Source: JBNKFQ01 sp050289385 (lineage in GTDB: Bacteria > Pseudomonadota > Gammaproteobacteria > Pseudomonadales > Porticoccaceae). From it: a DNA stretch of 64,000 nucleotides. Where the stretch lies: the NCBI GenBank assembly GCA_050289385.1, contig JBNKFQ010000225.1:1-64000 (forward strand), written 5' to 3'. The position numbers and the translations under genes were made by a program. Shown piece after piece: positions 8,460 through 18,421 of this stretch; within the stretch, counting starts at the first letter, position 1, and each line of letters begins with the position of its first letter. The notes under the pieces were generated by a model. It was not told the DNA's origin and did not search any database. It worked only from the letters and a program-made list of their open reading frames with translations.

Positions 8460-9734
8460 ATGGAATTGTTAACCGAATACAACACTATTCTTCTGGTTCT
8501 GGTCTGCTGTTTTGGATTTTTTATGGCCTGGGGGGTGGGCGCCAACGATGTTGCCAACGCCATGGGTACATCTGTGGGCTCAAAGGCGCTCACAATCAAG
8601 CAAGCCATTCTGGTGGCTATGTTATTTGAGTTTGCTGGCGCCTACCTTGCCGGGGGCGAAGTAACCTCCACCATTCGCAAGGGTATTATTGACGCCAACC
8701 TCTTTACCGATACACCGCAGTACCTCGTGTATGGCATGATGTCGGCGTTGCTTTCTGCTGGCACGTGGTTGCTGATTGCCAGCATTATGGGCTGGCCTGT
8801 TTCTACCACGCACTCTATCGTCGGTGCAATTGTTGGCTTCGCTGCTGTGGGTATTTCTGTCGAAGCGGTGAACTGGGGCAAAGTCTGGAAAATTGTCGCA
8901 AGCTGGGTGGTCTCTCCACTACTGGCTGGCACCATTTCTTTTCTTCTGTTTCGCAGCGTACAGCGACTGATTCTTACCAGCGATAACCCCTTTCTGAAAG
9001 CCAAACGTTACATTCCCCTTTACATGTTCGGTGTGGGCTTTCTGATAGCCATGGTGACATTGCTGAAAGGCCTGAAACATGTATTCAAGGATGTAGGCGT
9101 AAAGCTGAGTTTTGGTGAAAGCGCCCTGATCGCGATTGGCGTGGGCATTGTTGTCGGCACCATTGGTTCTTACTTTCTGCGCAAGGTCAAGCGTAATGAG
9201 CTGGCAGAACAAAGCAATCGCTTTGCCAGTGTAGAGCGCGTGTTTGCCATTCTGATGGTGTTCACCGCCTGCGCTATGGCATTTGCTCACGGTTCCAACG
9301 ACGTTGCCAATGCCGTTGGCCCTCTGGCAGCTGTTGTATCGACGATTAACACCGGTGTCGTTGCCGCCAAGTCCACCATGCCTCACTGGATACTTCTGCT
9401 GGGCGGTGCCGGTATCGTCGTTGGTCTGGCCACTTTCGGCTTCAAGGTCATGGCGACCATTGGTAAAAAAATCACCGAGTTGACGCCAAGCCGCGGCTTT
9501 GCTGCTGAACTGGGAGCGGCCGCTACCGTTGTGCTGGCGTCGGGCATCGGCTTGCCCGTATCTACCACCCATACTTTAGTGGGCGCAGTGCTGGGGGTTG
9601 GACTGGCACGCGGTATCGGTGCTCTCAACCTGCGTGTAATTGGCACCATATTTATATCGTGGATTGTTACTTTGCCCGCTGGCGCCGGGCTGGCGATTCT
9701 GTTTTTCTTCTTTTTTAAAGGTGTGTTTGGCTAG
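8460..9734 (+). CDS. Pit-type inorganic phosphate transporter
   Basis: 424 residues with about ten hydrophobic segments. Two copies of the PHO4 family signature are visible, GANDVANAMGTSVGSKALT near residue 28 and HGSNDVANAVGPLA near residue 278, plus the GxPVSTTHxxVGA repeats. The family moves metal-phosphate with H+ (or Na+) across the inner membrane at low affinity. Together with DUF47 it forms a conserved two-gene unit. It stops only 6 bases before the convergent DMT gene. It complements the high-affinity Pst system later in the window. Confidence 0.93.
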   Translation: MELLTEYNTILLVLVCCFGFFMAWGVGANDVANAMGTSVGSKALTIKQAILVAMLFEFAGAYLAGGEVTSTIRKGIIDANLFTDTPQYLVYGMMSALLSAGTWLLIASIMGWPVSTTHSIVGAIVGFAAVGISVEAVNWGKVWKIVASWVVSPLLAGTISFLLFRSVQRLILTSDNPFLKAKRYIPLYMFGVGFLIAMVTLLKGLKHVFKDVGVKLSFGESALIAIGVGIVVGTIGSYFLRKVKRNELAEQSNRFASVERVFAILMVFTACAMAFAHGSNDVANAVGPLAAVVSTINTGVVAAKSTMPHWILLLGGAGIVVGLATFGFKVMATIGKKITELTPSRGFAAELGAAATVVLASGIGLPVSTTHTLVGAVLGVGLARGIGALNLRVIGTIFISWIVTLPAGAGLAILFFFFFKGVFG

Positions 9735-9740
9735 GAGCTG

Positions 9741-10604
9741 TCATCTGTTTGTCGTCGACAATTTGTTTCCTTGCCTGTCAACAACCACCAGAGCGATGCC
9801 ACCAAGGGTCGCAATACCGGCCAGCAACAGACGAATGGTGACGGGCTCATCAATCAACAGCACACCACCCAGGGCTGCGATTATCGGCACACTGAGCTGA
9901 ACGGTTGCCGCTGAAGTCGCCTTCAGTCCACGCAATGCCGTGTACCAAATCGCATAGCCAGCACCTGACGCCAGTGCACCAGACAAAGTTGCATACCAGA
10001 CACCGGTTGCATCAAATGACACAGTGGCGAATGTTGTTGTACTCAAGATCACAGCAAAGGGCACAGCTCTCAGAAAATTCCCCGCCGTAACACTTGCCGG
10101 ATTATCCGCACCTCTGCCACGCAATGAGTAAATTCCCCATGCGACACCCGATACCAACATAAGCACTGAGCCCTGGAAGGATGGCGCAGACGCACCCGGT
10201 AACAACAGCCCAATGACGCCACCAGACGCCAGAACAAAACCGACAATCTGCCTTAAACGCAGCCGCTCTCCGGTCCATATCCCGTAACCAATCATGGTTA
10301 CCTGTACTGCCCCGAACAACAGTAGCGCGCCGGTGCCCGCCGACAAGTCAATATAAGCAAATGAAAAAGCGGCGGCGTAAGCAAACAATGCCAGGGCAGA
10401 GCCCCAACTGCCAGCAACTTTGCATCGACCATTCATAATTGCGGTAATTAGCCAAAGAGTTAACGCACCGGAAATTATTCGAACAGATGTAAAACTGGCC
10501 GCATCAATCCCGGTAAATTTCAGGGCCATGCGACAAAGCAGTGAGTTACCTGCAAAAGCGATCATCGCCAGGATTGTCAAAATCAAAATCCGCTTATATG
10601 GCAT
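9741..10604 (-). CDS. DMT superfamily (EamA) transporter
   Basis: 287 residues with ten predicted hydrophobic helices in two EamA repeats (about 5-135 and 145-280). Typical text includes FAGNSLLCRMAL at the N-terminus and LSVPIIAALGGVLLIDEP in the second repeat. Family members export amino acids, metabolites or drugs; the substrate here cannot be told. It is monocistronic and convergent with the pit gene. Confidence 0.85.
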   Translation of the reverse strand: MPYKRILILTILAMIAFAGNSLLCRMALKFTGIDAASFTSVRIISGALTLWLITAIMNGRCKVAGSWGSALALFAYAAAFSFAYIDLSAGTGALLLFGAVQVTMIGYGIWTGERLRLRQIVGFVLASGGVIGLLLPGASAPSFQGSVLMLVSGVAWGIYSLRGRGADNPASVTAGNFLRAVPFAVILSTTTFATVSFDATGVWYATLSGALASGAGYAIWYTALRGLKATSAATVQLSVPIIAALGGVLLIDEPVTIRLLLAGIATLGGIALVVVDRQGNKLSTTNR

Positions 10605-10783
10605 TATTCTGATGTATTTGTTGGGAGCTGAAATACAGTCTGCGCCAGAATCTGAAGATCTGCAATTCGAATGAATTCAAAAAATGAATGACTTGAGTGA
10701 GCTGACAGTGTTAATTTTAACTCTTTACCAAAAACCACTATGCGCTTTTGGTGCCGCCAGGCAAGGTGTTAAGCTATCAAAAT

Positions 10784-11386
10784 ATGAATCCATCTGATAT
10801 TGGCAAAGCTTATAGTCAAATTACCCACCTTTGGGAAAGCGAAAGCTTTTGCAGAGACAATGGTATTGATCAGCACAAGCGAGCAATAGCTTTTGTAAAA
10901 AACAGAGGCAAGGCCCTTGATGTTGGTTGTGGCTGTACCGGGCGATTTATCGATCTACTCCTGAAGGAAGGATTTTCTCCAGAGGGTGTTGATATTTCGG
11001 AAGCAATGATAACGTTGGCCCGAAAAAGACATCCTGAGATAAATTTTCATCAACAGGACATATGTGAATGGCAAATTTCCGAGACGTACGACTTTATAAC
11101 GGCCTGGGATAGCATTTGGCATGTACCTCTTGATCAGCAAGTGAAAGTGCTGACAAAGCTTGTTTCCTGCCTTAACACAAATGGCATACTGATATTCTCT
11201 TGTGGTGGCACGGACCAGGAAGGCGATCACACAGATGACTGTATGGGGCCGGAAGTTTATTACTCGTCATTAGGTGTCAACGGGTTCCTTAAATTATTGA
11301 TAAGTTTGGGCTGTATATGCAGACACCTTGAGTATGATCAGTACCCGGAACCGCACATGTTTCTTATCGTTCAAAAATCCCGATAA
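10784..11386 (+). CDS. Class I SAM-dependent methyltransferase
   Basis: 200 residues from ATG 10784; an in-frame TTG at 10748 would add 12. The SAM-binding motif I is LDVGCGCTGRF, the acidic residue of motif II is GVDISEAMI, and motif IV reads YDFITAWDSIWHV. These fit methyltransferase families acting on small molecules. The substrate is unknown. The gene is AT-rich compared with pit and recG, and the following 590 bases carry no convincing gene, so it may have been acquired. Confidence 0.8.
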   Translation: MNPSDIGKAYSQITHLWESESFCRDNGIDQHKRAIAFVKNRGKALDVGCGCTGRFIDLLLKEGFSPEGVDISEAMITLARKRHPEINFHQQDICEWQISETYDFITAWDSIWHVPLDQQVKVLTKLVSCLNTNGILIFSCGGTDQEGDHTDDCMGPEVYYSSLGVNGFLKLLISLGCICRHLEYDQYPEPHMFLIVQKSR

Positions 11387-11980
11387 AGCATTATATGCCC
11401 TGAGGTTCTGCAAACCATTGATTTACAAAGACTGTCGCAAAAATTTCGCGTACATTTCGAGTATATGTCGTTCTCTGCTCGCATCAGATCGACAACACTG
11501 GGCCCACCTCAGACAGCAAGGTTAGAACCATGATTGTAAGGAAATTGCGGTTGATGGCGGCCCGGTAGAACCTCTAATATCTGGCTCAGGTTTCTTTTAT
11601 AATTTATATATTTATCAGGAACCTGATTCGAAAGACCACGAAAAAAGCCTGTAGCTACAGTCCCTACTACAGTCCCTAATTGTAACCCCGCACAAAACAG
11701 CACTCTTCTTCAACACCAGCATCACTATCAACCTGCCCCACAGAGACAGACAACGCCTGTTGGTTCGAAAGATCAATCTTGTCCTGCTTTTCAGGCACTG
11801 ATGTGCTCTCGGCGCGACGCGACAGACACAGTTCCCTATTCCACATAAAACTTCCAGCCATTTATTTACCAGCGGACCCTTAAGCACAACAAATTTTACT
11901 TAATGCTTGTTTACTTTCAACACCCAACACATAACAATAACTTATACATCAAAGAATCGCCCCAACACCACAGGTTTGCC
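11387..11980. other. 594-base stretch without a convincing gene
   Basis: This spacer separates the methyltransferase from the LysR gene. The best small frame is a 61-codon minus-strand ORF at 11676-11861 that starts MAGSFMWNREL and lacks a good ribosome site; I do not treat it as a gene. A short direct repeat (CTACAGTCCCT twice) lies near 11655-11680. The promoter of the LysR gene must lie at its right end. Confidence 0.45.
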
Positions 11981-12913
11981 ATGAAAGATCCGTTACGTCA
12001 CGCAACATTACGCCAGCTGCAAATATTTAAAACTGCGGCAGAACATCTCAGCTTCGCCCAAACCGCGAGGGAATTACACCTGTCGCAACCGGCTGTCTCC
12101 ATGCAAATGCACCGTTTCGCCGACAGTATCGGTATGGAGTTATTTGAAAAGCGGGGTCGAAAACAACGGTTAACACGTGCTGGCGAGGCACTCTTCCCCT
12201 ATGTCCAGCGTGTCATTCAAACACTGCGTGAAGCCAGCGAAGAACTGGATTCACTGAAAGGCCTTAAACACGGTGAAGTCAAGGTCGCAATGGTGACAAC
12301 GGCTCGCTATTTTGCGCCAAAACTGATAACGCAATTTCGCGAAAAATTTCCCGATATCGACATTGATTTTTCGATTTCAAACCGGGAGAAAGTGATTGAA
12401 AAACTGGAAAATAACCAGGTGGATCTCGCCATCATGGGGCGTCCACCAAAACGCATACCTGTAAAGGCCGAAGAGTTTTCCAGCCATCCCTACGTCATTA
12501 TCGCGTCACCGGAGCACCACCTTGCCGGTAAAAAAAGGCTGTCACCCCAAAAATTGATGGGAGAAGTGTTTCTGGCTCGCGAGCCAGGATCCGGCACTCG
12601 AATGCTGATGGATCATTATCTTAGTGAAAATAAACTGCCCCTCCCCCCGGTTCGAGAGATGACCAGTAACGAGTCCATCAAACAGGCTGTTATGGCAGGA
12701 ATGGGGCTTGCGTTTATCTCAAAGCACACAATAGGCCTTGAATGTCAAACCAACAATCTCAAGATTCTGAATGTGATTGGGCTGCCCATTCTTCGCACAT
12801 GGTATGTGTTGCATTTATCCAGTAAACCAATAAGCCCGGCCACCGAAGCGTTCAAGACATTTATGTGCAAAGAAGCGCCCTTGTCCATAAAGCGCATTTT
12901 CCCTGGAAAGTAA
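11981..12913 (+). CDS. LysR-family transcriptional regulator (CbbR-like)
   Basis: 310 residues from ATG 11981 (MKDPLRHATLRQLQIF). A winged helix-turn-helix spans about 8-65 (LSFAQTARELHLSQPAVSMQM) and an inducer-binding domain spans about 95-300 (VAMVTTARYFAPKLI, then REPGSGTRMLMD and MTSNESIKQAVMAGMGLAFIS). These phrases are typical of the CbbR/RbcR subgroup, which often senses metabolites. No RuBisCO genes are nearby. It is convergent with the glutaminase gene, so a direct regulatory link is possible but not shown. Confidence 0.85.
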   Translation: MKDPLRHATLRQLQIFKTAAEHLSFAQTARELHLSQPAVSMQMHRFADSIGMELFEKRGRKQRLTRAGEALFPYVQRVIQTLREASEELDSLKGLKHGEVKVAMVTTARYFAPKLITQFREKFPDIDIDFSISNREKVIEKLENNQVDLAIMGRPPKRIPVKAEEFSSHPYVIIASPEHHLAGKKRLSPQKLMGEVFLAREPGSGTRMLMDHYLSENKLPLPPVREMTSNESIKQAVMAGMGLAFISKHTIGLECQTNNLKILNVIGLPILRTWYVLHLSSKPISPATEAFKTFMCKEAPLSIKRIFPGK

Positions 12914-12946
12914 GTTCCTGGAAAGTAAGTCCCAGGCAAGTAAAGC
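12902..12946. repeat. Three 15-bp tandem repeats carrying in-frame stop codons
   Basis: Units start at 12902, 12917 and 12932 (CCTGGAAAGTAAGTT type, the third diverged). The first contains the TAA of the LysR gene, and because the period is a multiple of three each later unit repeats a TAA in the same frame. It reads as a local duplication of the gene end. Confidence 0.75.
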
Positions 12947-12978
12947 AGACTGACCAGGGACGAAGCTGTGCACTGGCT

Positions 12979-13893
12979 TTAAAAAACAGAAATGCCGGTT
13001 TTTACCGCAAATAACTCCAGGGCTTTGGTGCCTGCCAGCGAGTTACCGCTTTTGTTAAGTCCGGGTGACCAAACGCAAATTGTAAATTTTCCGGGCATCA
13101 CAGCTACAATGCCGCCACCAACGCCACTCTTGCTCGGCAAGCCTACGCGATAAGCAAAATCCCCTGCCGTATCGTAAGTGCCAGAGGTTAACATCAGTGA
13201 GTTCAAATGTTTTGCATTGTTGGGCGTGCTCACCACCTTGTTGTTTAAGGGGTTAATTCCCCGATTGGCCAAAAACAAACAGGCTGAGGTCAACTGTATG
13301 CAATTCATAGCCGTAGAACAGTGGTGAAAATAGGCATCCGCTACATCACCAGGTTCATTGTCGAGGTTGTCAAAACTCTTAATAAAATGCGCCAGAGCAT
13401 AGTTCCTGTGACCGTGATTTTTTTCTGACAACGCCACATCCAAATCAAACTGCACTCTTTCATCTAACAGTAGTGAATCGATAAACTTCAAAACAGACTC
13501 TTTTGCATTTTCATACTTCGATATGATGATGTCGGTTACCACCATGGCACCGGCATTGATAAACGGATTCCTCGGTATCCCTTTTTCATATTCGAGTTGC
13601 ACCAGAGAATTAAATGAGTTGCCGGATGGCTCCCTGCTGATACGCTCCCAGATTTTGTCTCCCTCAATATCCATCGCCATAGTGAGTGTTAGCAGTTTCG
13701 ATATGCTTTGGATGGAGAATGATCCTGTCGCATCTCCTACACTGTACAACTCTCTGTCTATCGTTTGCAGAGCCATACCAAATTTGTTTTTCGGGATTTT
13801 TGAAAGCTGGGGGATATAATTTGCAACTTCACCTTCATCCAGATAAGGTTGGATTTCTTCAAAAATTTCTTCCAATACTTCTTTATAATTCAT
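12979..13893 (-). CDS. glsA: Glutaminase A
   Basis: 304 residues, the normal length. The serine-dependent glutaminase signature is present: SIQSISK with the catalytic Ser-x-x-Lys at residues 63-66, PRNPFINAGAM, and SGTYDTAGDFAYRVG near the C-terminus. The enzyme hydrolyses glutamine to glutamate and ammonia in the cytoplasm. It begins 3 bases after the end of nhaA on the same strand, so an operon is very likely. That pairing links ammonia production to Na+/H+ exchange, in line with a role in pH homeostasis (inference). Confidence 0.95.
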   Translation of the reverse strand: MNYKEVLEEIFEEIQPYLDEGEVANYIPQLSKIPKNKFGMALQTIDRELYSVGDATGSFSIQSISKLLTLTMAMDIEGDKIWERISREPSGNSFNSLVQLEYEKGIPRNPFINAGAMVVTDIIISKYENAKESVLKFIDSLLLDERVQFDLDVALSEKNHGHRNYALAHFIKSFDNLDNEPGDVADAYFHHCSTAMNCIQLTSACLFLANRGINPLNNKVVSTPNNAKHLNSLMLTSGTYDTAGDFAYRVGLPSKSGVGGGIVAVMPGKFTICVWSPGLNKSGNSLAGTKALELFAVKTGISVF

Positions 13894-13896
13894 TTT

Positions 13897-15108
13897 TTAT
13901 AAGCCATCTACTACGTTATCACGCTTGTTGCCAGACTGAAGACTCACACGCAACACGGCGTAACCGATAATGCCTGAAACCAGTGAACCCAAAATAATAC
14001 CAAGGCGTTCATCAAAAATCAGATTGACGCCGGTTTCTTCAAATGCGAGCGAACCAATAAACAGGCTCATCGTAAAACCTATGCCGCACAACGCTGCAGC
14101 ACCATACAGGGAAAACCAGGATACACCACTTGGCAATCTGGCCCATCCAAGTTTTATCGCAAGCCAGCAAAAACCAAAAACCCCCACCTGTTTTCCAACA
14201 ACCAAACCAAGAGCAATACCGGCAGGAACACTGTGCAACAGTGCATCAAGCCCGATACCGGAAAAACTGATACCCGCATTAACAAATGCAAATATTGGCA
14301 GTACAAAAAAGGAGACCACTGAGTGGAGATCATGCTCCATACTTCTTAAGGGGGAATGGGTATCATTGTTTTTAGACTTGATTGGGATAAACATGGCCAG
14401 TATCACACCTGCCAACGTTGCATGAACACCTGACTTCAGCAGCGCTACCCACATAATTCCACCTATTGCCAGGTATAGACTTGTAGAATCCGGGTTACGT
14501 TTGTTTAACCAGGCCAGAGCCAGAATACAAAAAGCGGCCACAATCAGCGACCCGATCGATATTTGATCCGTATAAAAAACCGCGATGATCAAAATTGCGC
14601 CAATGTCGTCAAAGATTGCCAAAGACGTGAGAAATATTTTTATGCTCACCGGCACTTTTGAGCCCAATAATGTCAGCACCCCCAAAGCAAATGCAATATC
14701 GGTCGCTGCCGGTATCGCCCAACCTTTCATTGCTGTATCGTTACCGATATTGAAATATACATAAATCAATGCAGGTATCAGCATGCCTCCCACTGCGCCA
14801 ACACCGGGCAGAATAATATTTCGCTTGTCTGAAAGCTCTCCGTCCAGAAGCTCTCGCTTCAGTTCCAGGCCGACCAGAAAAAAGAATACAGCCATAAGGC
14901 CATCATTGACCCAAAGCAGCAGAGGCTTTGCAATTTCCAGTGCACCAACGCGAATTTCCACTGGTGTATCAAGCAGCAAGGCATACCAGGATTGTAACGG
15001 TGTATTCGCAAATACAAGGGCCAAAACCGCAGCAAAAATCAATAAAATGCCACTGGCTGACTCCAGCTTTAAAAAATGCGAGATGAATGTTTCTTCATTA
15101 TTATTCAT
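13897..15108 (-). CDS. nhaA: NhaA-type Na+/H+ antiporter
   Basis: 403 residues with about twelve hydrophobic segments. The key NhaA text is present: FFLVGLELKREL early on, the adjacent aspartates in LAIFDDIGAILIIA, and FVNAGIS. It exchanges internal Na+ for external H+ at the inner membrane. It lies 28 bases after the end of the upstream carrier gene and 3 bases before glsA, all on the minus strand. Two neighbouring carriers are Na+-coupled types, so NhaA may recycle the Na+ they bring in. Confidence 0.95.
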   Translation of the reverse strand: MNNNEETFISHFLKLESASGILLIFAAVLALVFANTPLQSWYALLLDTPVEIRVGALEIAKPLLLWVNDGLMAVFFFLVGLELKRELLDGELSDKRNIILPGVGAVGGMLIPALIYVYFNIGNDTAMKGWAIPAATDIAFALGVLTLLGSKVPVSIKIFLTSLAIFDDIGAILIIAVFYTDQISIGSLIVAAFCILALAWLNKRNPDSTSLYLAIGGIMWVALLKSGVHATLAGVILAMFIPIKSKNNDTHSPLRSMEHDLHSVVSFFVLPIFAFVNAGISFSGIGLDALLHSVPAGIALGLVVGKQVGVFGFCWLAIKLGWARLPSGVSWFSLYGAAALCGIGFTMSLFIGSLAFEETGVNLIFDERLGIILGSLVSGIIGYAVLRVSLQSGNKRDNVVDGL

Positions 15109-15136
15109 ATGGTTAACTGTAGCAGCCTCCGAATAA

Positions 15137-16912
15137 TTACAGCGGCCAAATCAGAGCGATCATCGGCACACCAACAAGTACCACCAGAATTTCCAGCGGC
15201 AGACCCATGCGCCAATAATCACCAAACTTGTAACCACCCGGACCCATAATAATCGTATTATTTTTATGGCCTATTGGCGTTAAAAACGCACACGACGCCG
15301 CCACGGCAACAGCCATCAGAAAGGAGTCGGGATTCGCACCGAGCTGGTTGGCAATATCCACTCCGATCGGAGCAGCGATCAGCGCCGTCGCCACATTGTT
15401 GAGCACGTCTGACAATGTCATGGTTACCATCATCAAGATTGCCAGTACCGCAATTGTTGGCAGGCCCTGAGTCCAGCCAACAATAGCATTGGCCACCAAC
15501 TCGGTGGCGCCACTTGACTCCAGTGCCGCGCCAATGGGAATGATTGAAGCGAGCAAAACGATCACCGGCCATTCAACCGATTCGTAAATCTGGGTGAGCG
15601 GCATAATTTTCAATGCGATATACACCACGACTACCAGCGCCAACGCCACTGGCAGATAAACCAGCCCCAGGCTTGCCGCAAGAATCGCCGCCGCAAACAC
15701 ACCCACTGCCGCCCATGCCTTGCCGCGCTGGGCAATTTCCAGCCCCCGTTCGGCGAGCGGCAAACATCCAAGCCAACTCACCACATCCGGCATTTGATCT
15801 TCGGGTCCGAGCAACAGCAGTACATCACCTGCCTGTATAGGCGCTTTGCGGACACGTTCGCGCATCCGCTGCCCCTTGCGCGAAATACCTAACAAAGACA
15901 CTCCACGACGGTACAGTAGCCTCACATCCAGGGCTGATCGTCCCACAATCCAGGCACCATCGGGTACAACAACTTCCGTGAGCGAGACGGCGGCAGATCG
16001 GATACTTTCGTGTTTATCAGACCCGGCAAACTCCAGGTCAACTGCCGTAACAAACTGGCTAATCGCATCCGGACTGCCTTCGATAACCAGCAAATCATTT
16101 TTTTTCAGTACTTCCCTGCGTGCGTACCCCGGCAAGCGCTTGCCACGGCGTACGACACCCAGGACATAAACATCGTGCTCTTCAACAGAACTGTCCAAAT
16201 CCCTGACCGCCTTGCCCACCACCTGCGACGATTCACGTACCTTGGCTTCGGAAATGTAGCTTTTCAGGTCTTCCAATTCTTTGGAAGTATTGTGTTTCGT
16301 TCGCTCGGTCGGAATAAGACGCCAGCCGATCAGAGCTACAAACAACACACCAGCTATCGCAACAACAATACCCACTGGCGCGAAATCGAACATGCTGTAG
16401 GCTTTACCAAGGGCGTCTTCACGAAACGTAGCGATCACAATATTCGGCGGTGTGCCAATCAGCGTTACCATACCGCCAAGTATTGACGCAAAGGACAGTG
16501 GCATTAGTGACAATGCCGGACTGCGTTTTGCCCGCCGCGCAGCTTGCATATCTACAGGCATCAGTAATGCCAGCGCGGCAACGTTGTTCATCAGGCTGGA
16601 GAGCGCGGCTGAAATACCCGCCATAATTCCCACATGCGCCTGCAGACTCCGTGATGAGTCCACTACTTTGCGCGCCAACAGCTCTATCGCCCCCGACCGG
16701 GACAGGCCCCGGCTAACGATTAATACCAACGCAATAATCACTACTGCGGGATGACCAAACCCCGAAAACGCCGCCTGCTTGGGGACAATGCCAAGAATCA
16801 GGGCAATAACCAGAGCAGAGAACGCCACCAGGTCGTAGCGAATACGCCCCCACACCAGGAAGGCAAAAAGTGCGATAACAAGAAAAAATAAAATGCCTTG
16901 TTCTGTTGTCAT
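15137..16912 (-). CDS. SLC13/DASS-type anion carrier with two TrkA-C domains
   Basis: 591 residues. Hydrophobic helices fill about 1-190 and 400-590. Between them, at about 205-375, are two RCK_C/TrkA-C-like regulatory modules (LPGYARREVLKKNDLLVIEG and APIQAGDVLLLLG). The N-terminal part has the SLNNVAALALLMPV and GTPPNIVIATF phrases of the SLC13 anion:Na+ symporter family. Such proteins often carry sulfate or dicarboxylates; the substrate is not determinable here. It precedes nhaA-glsA at a gap of 28 bases. Confidence 0.88.
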   Translation of the reverse strand: MTTEQGILFFLVIALFAFLVWGRIRYDLVAFSALVIALILGIVPKQAAFSGFGHPAVVIIALVLIVSRGLSRSGAIELLARKVVDSSRSLQAHVGIMAGISAALSSLMNNVAALALLMPVDMQAARRAKRSPALSLMPLSFASILGGMVTLIGTPPNIVIATFREDALGKAYSMFDFAPVGIVVAIAGVLFVALIGWRLIPTERTKHNTSKELEDLKSYISEAKVRESSQVVGKAVRDLDSSVEEHDVYVLGVVRRGKRLPGYARREVLKKNDLLVIEGSPDAISQFVTAVDLEFAGSDKHESIRSAAVSLTEVVVPDGAWIVGRSALDVRLLYRRGVSLLGISRKGQRMRERVRKAPIQAGDVLLLLGPEDQMPDVVSWLGCLPLAERGLEIAQRGKAWAAVGVFAAAILAASLGLVYLPVALALVVVVYIALKIMPLTQIYESVEWPVIVLLASIIPIGAALESSGATELVANAIVGWTQGLPTIAVLAILMMVTMTLSDVLNNVATALIAAPIGVDIANQLGANPDSFLMAVAVAASCAFLTPIGHKNNTIIMGPGGYKFGDYWRMGLPLEILVVLVGVPMIALIWPL

Positions 16913-17005
16913 GATTTGCTGCCGATCTCCCTTGCGCTGTCCGATTTACACGCTTTGTCATTGGCCGTTGACTGATCCATGAATCAAACCAGGCCTGAAA
17001 GCCCA

Positions 17006-18292
17006 TTACGACTCCGTTTTTTGACGACTTTCGGCTGTCGCTTCATACTCGTCACGATCGGACACTTCGTTAAAAACAGTTTCGTCCAGCATACCGTTTT
17101 GTTTGGCCACTATGCAGGTAACCGCACAATCGCCAGCCACATTTACCGATGTGCGCATCATGTCCAGCAAACGGTCGACGCCGAGAATCAGGGCAATACC
17201 CTCAACTGGCAGGCCAACTTGCTGCAGGACCATTGTCAGCATTATCAGACCCACCGACGGCACAGCAGCGGTACCAATAGAAGCCAGGGTAGCAGTAAAA
17301 ATTACGGTGAGATAACCACTCAAGCCAAGATCGGCGCCAAAGGCCTGTGCAATAAAGACGGTCGCAACACCCTGCATAATGGCAGTGCCATCCATGTTAA
17401 TAGTAGCACCGACGGGAATGGTCAAAGACGCTACCCGGTTATCCACCCCAAGCCGTTTTTCTGCCACATTCATGGTGACCGGCATGGTGGCGGCACTGGA
17501 CGATGTACTAAAACCAAACAGCATGGCCGGGCGCACGTTTTTAAAGAAAGTAAGTGGATTCAAACGGGCAAACAGTTTGAGCAATGTGGTGTAAACGCCA
17601 AAAGCATGTAACACCAGCGCCATGACAACCGTAATAAAATACTTGGCAAGGCCCTCAAACGCGTCGGCACCAAGATCAGCGAATATCTCGGCCATCAGAC
17701 AAAACACGCCGTAGGGCGCAAGGTGCATGATAACGGTCACCATTTTCAGGATAACATCGTTAAAACTCTGCAAAACTTCCAGCGCTTTTTTCCCCGCATC
17801 CCCAGCCAATGACACTGAAATACCCAACAAAATACAAAACACAATTAACTGCAACATATTGCCATCAATCATGGCTCTAACCGGATTAGTCGGTACAATG
17901 TTAATTAGCGTGTCTTTTATCGAGGGCACATCCTTCGGCTCGAAATTACCTATTTCACCGAGATTAAAACCCATACCCGGATTGATCACATTCGCCACCA
18001 ACAAGGCCAGGGTAACCGCCATACAGGTTGTTAGCAGATACAGCAACAGGGTGTGCACCGCCATCTTGCCCATGCGCACGTCGACACCCATTGCAGCGGC
18101 CCCGCAGGTAAGCGAGAAGAATACAACCGGCACTACCAGCAATTTCAGGGCATTCACAAATATGGTACCCACGGAATCAAACACGCCATTTACGGCGATT
18201 TCTTTCGCGGTGCCGTCACCAATCCAGTTGAATACCAGGCCAACCAGAACACCCAGCCCCAGACCGAGCAGTATTTTGGTGGTTAACTTCAT
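17006..18292 (-). CDS. Dicarboxylate/amino acid:cation symporter (DAACS)
   Basis: 428 residues. The family signature NMDGTAIMQGVATVFIAQ is present, with the hairpin serine string STSSSAATMPVT just before it, as in GltP, GltT and DctA. It carries glutamate/aspartate or C4-dicarboxylates with Na+ or H+ at the inner membrane. It ends 93 bases before the SLC13-type gene on the same strand. A glutamate carrier next to a glutaminase operon suggests a shared glutamate metabolism role, but the substrate is inferred. Confidence 0.92.
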   Translation of the reverse strand: MKLTTKILLGLGLGVLVGLVFNWIGDGTAKEIAVNGVFDSVGTIFVNALKLLVVPVVFFSLTCGAAAMGVDVRMGKMAVHTLLLYLLTTCMAVTLALLVANVINPGMGFNLGEIGNFEPKDVPSIKDTLINIVPTNPVRAMIDGNMLQLIVFCILLGISVSLAGDAGKKALEVLQSFNDVILKMVTVIMHLAPYGVFCLMAEIFADLGADAFEGLAKYFITVVMALVLHAFGVYTTLLKLFARLNPLTFFKNVRPAMLFGFSTSSSAATMPVTMNVAEKRLGVDNRVASLTIPVGATINMDGTAIMQGVATVFIAQAFGADLGLSGYLTVIFTATLASIGTAAVPSVGLIMLTMVLQQVGLPVEGIALILGVDRLLDMMRTSVNVAGDCAVTCIVAKQNGMLDETVFNEVSDRDEYEATAESRQKTES

Positions 18293-18421
18293 GTGGCGCC
18301 TCTTGTCTTCATTATTTGCCGCCGATAATGAAGGCTATGCCTGCGGGCTGCAACTTTTCCGCATTCCCTCGCCCCGACACTAACGTTAGAATGCCGGTTT
18401 TGTGTCCATACGGAGCCAGAC

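Noticed and set aside
8919..9572. Long minus-strand reading frame opposite the pit gene
   Set aside because: It is low-complexity antisense of a conserved membrane protein gene.
11676..11861. A 61-codon minus-strand gene in the spacer before the LysR gene
   Set aside because: It has plausible composition but no ribosome site, no family and no operon partner.
12902..12946. CRISPR-like tandem repeats
   Set aside because: Units are contiguous with no spacers and no cas genes are nearby.
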